Assembly: GCA_002483085.1 (NCBI GenBank)
Contig: DLHF01000017.1
Coordinates: forward strand, 21,847 to 85,846
Source of the DNA: Ignavibacteria bacterium UBA7675
GTDB lineage: Bacteria > Bacteroidota > Ignavibacteria > Kapaibacteriales > UB7675
Direction of reading: 5' to 3'
Length of the DNA: 64,000 nt
The notes under the pieces were generated by a model. It searched no databases, was not told the DNA's origin, and worked only from the letters and a program-made list of their open reading frames with translations. How positions within the stretch are numbered: the first letter of the stretch is position 1; the number at the start of each line of letters is the position of its first letter. Position numbers and translations under genes: made by a program. This document shows, piece after piece, positions 59,307-64,000 of the stretch.

Positions 59307-61607
59307 TTATTCTTCTATCACGACAACGCGGTCGAGATCGGACACGGTTTTCCGCAGAACTTTTCCACCGGGCAGCACAACTTCTACTTCCACCACACCA
59401 TCCTTCTTGCCAAACGCAAAATAGGCAGTTGGGTAGTCCTGCGATGTCGTACCACGCGCTCCGTCGATCTGCCGCGTTTGCACAAGATTTCCTTGCACTG
59501 CCCTTACGACGGCACCATAGCCCCATGTATTTGTTTTGCCCTGCACGCGCACATGCAGCCAGTGCACACGCGTAGCGGGGTTGTCGTTGAGCTTATTTTC
59601 TAATAAATGGGCACCAGTTTTGAATATCCAGCCCGTACCAATGGCTATATCGAGATCGCCGTCCAGATCGTAATCGGCGGCAGCCCAGCCAAAGCCGTCC
59701 ATCACACGTGCATTGGCTAAGCCCGTTACTTGCCTAAAAGTTCCATCGTGGTTGTTAATATAGAGGAACGAACGGCGGTCTTCATAGGTCGATGTCATAT
59801 AAATGTCCAGCCAGCCATCGCCGTCGAAGTCAGCAAATCCGGGGTCGGTATGTGTTTCTTCATAGACAATACCTGCTTCTGCACGGTGGTCGCGAAAGCG
59901 ATAGCTTGGAGCACCGAGATTTTCGTACAGCATTGTGCGGTTGTTGTAGTCGATATAGCGCGGATGCGCGAGATTAGCCACCAGCAGATCAAAATCGCCG
60001 TCGTTGTCGTAGTCGCCCCACGCGCTGCCGGTTGTATGGCCGTAGGAGCCGTTCACCGACACACCTTCTACTCCGTGTTGCGCGGCAGTATTGGCAAACT
60101 GTGGAGTAGCTCCGGGTTTATTTTCAAACAGCAGATTATCGTGCAGGCGGTAGTTGGAAACATAGATATCGACATCGCCATCGCCGTCGAAATCGCAGGG
60201 AGCTACACCCCGACCCGCGCGGGGTTTGCCATCGGGTTCTACCAGGCCATACGCTTCGCTTTTATTCACAAACTGCACACCACCGTTGTTGTGCCAGAAC
60301 TCATCAAAGAAGGTCTTATTACCTCCGCTCGTCCACTGTTCGTAATTAGCAAAATACATATCGGGATAGCCGTCGGCATCGGCATCCACCCAAGCGGCAC
60401 CTTCTGTAAACGCGGCATTACTCATGCCGCCCAGCGTATCAGTCACATCGCGAAACACGCCATTGCCATCATTGTGCCACAGCTTTTCATTGCCCGAAGC
60501 AATCGAGAGAATATCGAGCAGCCCATCGCCGTCGTAGTCGCCCCACAAACCGCCAATCATATCGCTGTTGTTGCCGGTCAATTCAAACTTTTCAAATGTT
60601 CCATCGCGTTTATTGCGGAACACTGTGCGCCCCTCCATCAACAAGTCGGGATAGCCATCGTTGTCGCAGTCGCCCCATGCCGCGCGCTGGTCGATACGCC
60701 CAGCCAGCCCTTTGGCCTGTGTCACGTCTTCAAAATACACACTGCTGTAGCCTGCACTTTGGCGCATGAGCGCCCGCACTTCCGATGTCGAAAGCGAGTC
60801 CCGCTGGTATATTTTTTTGGCCACGGCGATAAATTCTCGCTCGGCGCGTTCGGTCCAGCGATTGCGCCCCTCGCCATAGCGATACGCTTCGGCAAAGTAA
60901 TACAACGCGCTATCGGTATTTCCTTTGCCCTGCCAAGCCAGTCCGAACAAATAGTAATAGGATGCCGGAGAGAATGGGTCGTTCATTGTAGACGGAGTTT
61001 CTTCCAGTGCTTTGGCAAGAATATTCAGCGCCCGGTCGTGTTGCCCGAGTTTTATCCGGCTCCACGCCTCAGTGAGATGAATACTGTTGTACAAGCCATG
61101 CCTGTCCAAGCTGTAGTATGCTTCAGAAAAAAACGGATGGCTGTCGTAGCGGTCATACAGCGCCGCAGCGCGCAGCGAGTAGTCGAGCGCCGCCAGTGTG
61201 TCGAGGTCGTAGTACAGGTAAAAATACGCCGATGTCGCAAGGGCAAAAGGGTCGTTGGGATATTGCCGCAACCAGCCGGGCACCACGGCGCGAATACTGT
61301 CGGGCTGGTTCAGTTTGTCGAACGCCCCCAACGCAATCTGATGTGCCATTCGCACCCAGTATTCGTACTTCGGGTTTTCGCGGATAAACTGCTGGGCTGC
61401 TTGTGCTCGCCTGTCGTGGCTGGCCCATACAATAGAAATTGCCGCATACAGTTTTTCGCCAGTAGCGTGAAAATCCTGCGCGAGCTGCTGCACCTGCTGC
61501 TGCGAAAGTCCCGGTGGTATCGTTTCCCTGCGGAGTGAATCAGTCGGCTGTGCATGCACAGTGGCACCCAGTACTAACACAACTATAGCTGCTATGAATA
61601 ATCGCAT
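59307..61607 (-). CDS. Secreted FG-GAP/VCBS repeat protein with UnbV/ASPIC domain
   Basis: The 766-residue protein has a signal peptide (LFIAAIVVLVLGATVHAQ), a helical TPR-like N-terminal third (residues 30-280), then about seven FG-GAP/VCBS repeats with calcium-binding loops such as DCDNDGYPD, DYDGDGLLD, DFDGDGDVD and DYDLDGDLD (290-670). The end is an ASPIC/UnbV module (WLHVRVQGKTNTWGYGAVVR, ARGTTSQDYPT). No type IX sorting tail is evident. It is likely periplasmic or surface-exposed; the role is unknown. Confidence 0.85.
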   Translation of the reverse strand: MRLFIAAIVVLVLGATVHAQPTDSLRRETIPPGLSQQQVQQLAQDFHATGEKLYAAISIVWASHDRRAQAAQQFIRENPKYEYWVRMAHQIALGAFDKLNQPDSIRAVVPGWLRQYPNDPFALATSAYFYLYYDLDTLAALDYSLRAAALYDRYDSHPFFSEAYYSLDRHGLYNSIHLTEAWSRIKLGQHDRALNILAKALEETPSTMNDPFSPASYYYLFGLAWQGKGNTDSALYYFAEAYRYGEGRNRWTERAEREFIAVAKKIYQRDSLSTSEVRALMRQSAGYSSVYFEDVTQAKGLAGRIDQRAAWGDCDNDGYPDLLMEGRTVFRNKRDGTFEKFELTGNNSDMIGGLWGDYDGDGLLDILSIASGNEKLWHNDGNGVFRDVTDTLGGMSNAAFTEGAAWVDADADGYPDMYFANYEQWTSGGNKTFFDEFWHNNGGVQFVNKSEAYGLVEPDGKPRAGRGVAPCDFDGDGDVDIYVSNYRLHDNLLFENKPGATPQFANTAAQHGVEGVSVNGSYGHTTGSAWGDYDNDGDFDLLVANLAHPRYIDYNNRTMLYENLGAPSYRFRDHRAEAGIVYEETHTDPGFADFDGDGWLDIYMTSTYEDRRSFLYINNHDGTFRQVTGLANARVMDGFGWAAADYDLDGDLDIAIGTGWIFKTGAHLLENKLNDNPATRVHWLHVRVQGKTNTWGYGAVVRAVQGNLVQTRQIDGARGTTSQDYPTAYFAFGKKDGVVEVEVVLPGGKVLRKTVSDLDRVVVIEE

Positions 61608-61686
61608 GTATTCCTACCTGATGTTCAACGAAGCAGCAAGATAACGGTTTGCAGAGGATAAGCCAACAGGAAGGATTGCGGCTTTG

Positions 61687-62178
61687 CTACTTCATCGTTC
61701 GCACTATAGCCGCTTCGCCTGCAACAACAATTGCGTCTTCTACAGCACCCGCGATGGCATTGGGTACATTGAGCGTCTCCGTTGCATATTTGCGAAGGTA
61801 AAAGGTACCATAGGCAGCACCCACTGCCGAAGCCGCACCTATCAGTGCGCCTAACCACGACTTCTGCTTTGCACACGAGAACACAGCAGCGCCTACAAGC
61901 GCACCTGCACCTGCACGCCCCACAAGCGCTGGCGGCGATATTCTGTCCATTGTGCCCGGCATCTTGTCCATAATCAGTTCTCCCACCGCGAGCGCACCGA
62001 GCAGAGCTGCTCCGGGCGGGCTGCACATCGCTTTAAAAGAAGTGTTTACCAGCGGGCTCTCTGTGCTTTGCAGAGCGGCTATGCCCCCGAGCAGAGCAGG
62101 CGCAGCCATGGAGCGCATACCGGCAATTGCTCCAAGCCCCGCAGCCTGTCCGATTGTTTCTATTGAAGGAGATTTCAT
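61687..62178 (-). CDS. DUF4126 small membrane protein
   Basis: The 163-residue protein is Gly/Ala-rich, with several short membrane segments and LGAIAGMRSMAAPALLGG near the N-terminus, the start typical of DUF4126. GAVEDAIVVAGEAAIVR lies at the end. AGAGAGAA precedes the ATG at a good distance. Function of the family is unknown. Confidence 0.75.
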   Translation of the reverse strand: MKSPSIETIGQAAGLGAIAGMRSMAAPALLGGIAALQSTESPLVNTSFKAMCSPPGAALLGALAVGELIMDKMPGTMDRISPPALVGRAGAGALVGAAVFSCAKQKSWLGALIGAASAVGAAYGTFYLRKYATETLNVPNAIAGAVEDAIVVAGEAAIVRTMK

Positions 62179-62261
62179 CGATGTTCTCTCTATTGTTCAA
62201 GAATGTTGTGCTACGCACTCAAACTTCTTCTTATGGGTATATGTTTCTGCCGTGTAGTTGT

Positions 62262-62325
62262 GGCACAGCCGTCTTCGCGCAAGCGGGCACCGCTGTCACC
62301 GGTCGCATCATCCGGGCAACCACTT
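62262..62325 (+). repeat. Dispersed intergenic repeat, left half only
   Basis: TGTGGCACAGCCGTCTTCGC and ACCGCTGTCACCGGTCGCA match the left half, 17 bases from the AEC transporter stop. No right half is present. Confidence 0.65.
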
Positions 62326-62341
62326 TTCTGCCTTCTGCGCC

Positions 62342-63256
62342 CTATAGTCCCAGCAGTGCAGCCGCTACAGCGAGCGTTGCAGCCGAAATCAGCGTGCTTA
62401 TCGCAATCACCGAGGCGACAATATCGCGGTTGAGTGGGTACGACTGCGCCAGAGCAAACGGCGTAAGGCCAAGCGGCATGGCAGCTTGCAGCACAACCAC
62501 ACGTGTATCGCCTGCTACTGGCAACAGTGCCACAACAAGCGCGCATATCAGCGGCAGCGCTATCAGCTTGAGCGCACTTATCGCCATAGCATGACGCCGC
62601 ACTGCCGCACCAGCAGAATGACCGGCAATAAAGATACCAAGTGCAATCAGCACAATCGGCGAAGAGGTGGACGCCAGCATGGCCAGAGGTCGGGCGAGTA
62701 TGTCGGGCAGCACAATACCACACGCCACACCTACAACGCCTGCAATCACAGCAAGCAACAGAGGATTTTTTACAATAGAAAGAGCCATATCTACGGGGCG
62801 ACTGCGGCCTCCGCGCTCGTATTCTAACAGAGCAATTCCCATCGTGAACAGCACAGCCAAATACACAGCAGCACTTGCGCTCGCAACGGCCTCGCTACCG
62901 GGCAGCAATGCTGTAACAACGGGAAAACCAAGATAGGCCACATTCCCAAAAAAGGCACAGACCGCATACGTCGTGCGGAATGGGCGCACCGCTTTGATAT
63001 AGGTACAGGCCAGCCAGACTGCAAGCACAACCGCCATCAACACTCCGGCATTCACGGCCAGCAGTGCCACGGGTAGCTCGTCCAAGCTACGCAATTGCAA
63101 AAGGCTGTGGAATATCAGCGCCGGAAATCCCACGTACAAACCGAGCTTGTTGAGCACTTCAGTCCAGCGGTCGTCGGCAAGGCGAGTGCGACCGAGTACA
63201 AAGCCAATAAATACCACGAGAAACACCGGAGCAATCGTTGCGGCAATGCGGAACAT
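62342..63256 (-). CDS. AEC (auxin efflux carrier) family permease
   Basis: The 304-residue protein has about ten membrane segments in the two inverted five-helix repeats of the AEC family (IAPVFLVVFIGFVLGR at the start, FFGNVAYLGFPVV in the middle, SYPLNRDIVASVIAISTLIS near the end). Family members export organic acids such as malate. The substrate cannot be read from sequence. The ATG at 63256 places the first helix at the N-terminus. TATCTTTG on the minus strand at 63290-63283 may be its promoter element. Confidence 0.85.
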   Translation of the reverse strand: MFRIAATIAPVFLVVFIGFVLGRTRLADDRWTEVLNKLGLYVGFPALIFHSLLQLRSLDELPVALLAVNAGVLMAVVLAVWLACTYIKAVRPFRTTYAVCAFFGNVAYLGFPVVTALLPGSEAVASASAAVYLAVLFTMGIALLEYERGGRSRPVDMALSIVKNPLLLAVIAGVVGVACGIVLPDILARPLAMLASTSSPIVLIALGIFIAGHSAGAAVRRHAMAISALKLIALPLICALVVALLPVAGDTRVVVLQAAMPLGLTPFALAQSYPLNRDIVASVIAISTLISAATLAVAAALLGL

Positions 63257-63344
63257 ACAAGCCTTCAGAAAGTGGAACGGCGCAAAGATACGGGTTTGGA
63301 AAACAATCGCAGCAGCCAAACATACTGAAGTCAATCGCGCCTAT

Positions 63345-63570
63345 ACCAGTAGAATCATCAAGCAACACTGTCGCGAATTGGTGGAATGGCAGCAACGTTC
63401 ATTGGCAGAGAAAGAGTATGTGTACTGGTGGTGTGATGATATCTATCTATACGCCCATGCGATTGAGCAGTGACCGCCCGTGTTTGCTCGTGACAGTGGG
63501 CGTTCTGGCCGATGGTACCAAGGATTTGGTGGCTGTGAATCAGAGCGTCTGCGAGAGCAACCAGTCGTAG
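63345..63570 (+). pseudogene. IS256-family transposase fragment, frameshifted
   Basis: One frame reads RELVEWQQRSLAEKEYVYWW then DDIYLYAHAIEQ and stops; another continues from about 63475 with RPCLLVTVGVLADGTKDLVA to a stop at 63570. IS256-type transposases have W-x-DGIY...(C)-x-LV-x-IG...DGxKELVA in this order, around the catalytic Asp. Both ends are missing. Similarity may continue in a third frame to about 63640. Confidence 0.7.
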
Positions 63571-63633
63571 CTTGATGCTTGCGCGATCTGCGAACCAGAG
63601 GCTTGGAACACCAAAAATCAGTTACAGAATTCC

Positions 63634-64000
63634 TCATAAAAATAGAGTCGTCTGATTTACAGAATTTCCCTGATCTTTTATACTATTAGTCTTGCTAATA
63701 TTCCTGTCGCAACATGTATTTTGAAGGGCAAGATTAGCTTGTGCATTTTCCAGCTTCTGAATAGTCGTTTTTATTGTTTCAGTAGTACACCCGCCAAGAA
63801 ATCGAAGCGCAGAAGAAAGGAGGTATTCATGGCTAATTTCAAATGTCAGCCACTTTCTGTTTAAGACTTCAGCAGCGTAGCCTGTCGTATTAGAACCACC
63901 AAATATGTCTAAAACTATATCTTCTTCATCCGTTAACATCTTACACCAGTTTGGACAGTTCCTTGAAAAAAGAGCAGGGTTTTAAGCAATAAAAAAGAAG
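63634..64000 (-). pseudogene. C-terminal part of a DNA methyltransferase, interrupted
   Basis: MLTDEEDIVLDIFGGSNTTG with the following RKWLTFE and SHEYLLSSALRF is the SAM-binding end of N4/N6 site-specific DNA methylases. Family-like sequence continues upstream of this Met (NPALF), but an in-frame TAA stands at 63982-63984 before it, and KELSKLV, the expected next block, lies in another frame. The rest of the gene is outside the window. It is probably a decayed restriction-modification gene; a sequencing error is possible. Confidence 0.65.

Noticed and set aside
59730..61538. 602-codon plus-strand open frame opposite the FG-GAP gene
   Set aside because: Antisense to calcium-loop repeats; its length comes from biased codon use of the real gene.
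1..62325. The dispersed repeats as a CRISPR array or integron attC series
   Set aside because: Copies are kilobases apart, in both orientations, with no regular spacers, no integrase or cas genes and no attC-type core sites.
63238..63570. Intact small plus-strand protein near the window end
   Set aside because: Only its last third resembles a protein family (IS256 transposase); the first part overlaps the AEC gene start and is out of frame with the rest of the remnant.
63443..63637. Independent small minus-strand gene between the IS fragment and the methylase
   Set aside because: It is the antisense of the transposase remnant.

Overview
The window is about 49-50% GC and gene-dense. A secreted protein with a C-terminal type IX secretion (Por) sorting domain (42661-47562), several promoter candidates of the TAnnTTTG type, a UnbV/ASPIC-FG-GAP protein and a stand-alone regulator-propeller protein all point to the FCB group (Bacteroidota, Ignavibacteriota or Kapabacteria-like). 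I cannot place it more precisely. I saw no rRNA, tRNA, CRISPR array or replication origin.

From 158 to 37317 every gene lies on the minus strand and builds or transfers surface sugars. In transcription order: (1) an HTH regulator with a palindromic operator over its own promoter (36757-37372). (2) A legionaminic acid block, LegB-LegC-LegG-LegI-LegH, then PtmE-PtmF-PtmB/LegF-PtmA (27861-36764). (3) A deacetylase-like/methyltransferase fusion (25874-27829), a GT42/DUF115-like protein and an ABC flippase (22851-25606). (4) A pseudaminic acid block, PseB-PseC-PseG-PseH-PseI-aldo/keto reductase-PseF (16205-22814). (5) A less familiar set: a GSA-aminomutase-like enzyme, two SpsF cytidylyltransferases, a Gfo/Idh/MocA dehydrogenase, a DegT aminotransferase, a GT-B-like protein and a GNAT (8856-16200). 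(6) Two paralogous about 630-aa transferases on either side of an acetamidino module of two WbpG/PseA-type amidotransferases with HisH2 and HisF2 (158-8576). Many joints are ATGA or TGATG overlaps, which indicates translational coupling. The locus should make CMP-pseudaminic and CMP-legionaminic acid, possibly amidinated, plus at least one further activated sugar, and attach them to a surface glycan or glycoprotein.

From 37592 to 63256 the window holds ordinary housekeeping and envelope genes: nadC with two small genes, a peroxiredoxin, a leucine-rich-repeat protein, the giant PhoX-like type IX cargo protein, a PolX relative whose polymerase site is lost but whose PHP site is kept, a ferredoxin, a lipoprotein, a His-rich protein, a sirtuin coupled to acpS, a DUF72 protein, a propeller lipoprotein, an AsmA-like protein with a long charged tail, acpH, an FG-GAP/UnbV protein, DUF4126 and an AEC transporter. 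The right edge (63345-64000) is decayed: an IS256-type transposase fragment next to a broken DNA methylase.

A dispersed intergenic repeat occurs at least 14 times, in both orientations. It has a conserved left half with a hairpin, a variable centre and a conserved right half. Half copies and one mini-copy occur. Several copies sit between coupled biosynthetic genes inside the sugar operons. I do not recognise this family; with the regulator/operator unit it is the most interesting unexplained feature here.
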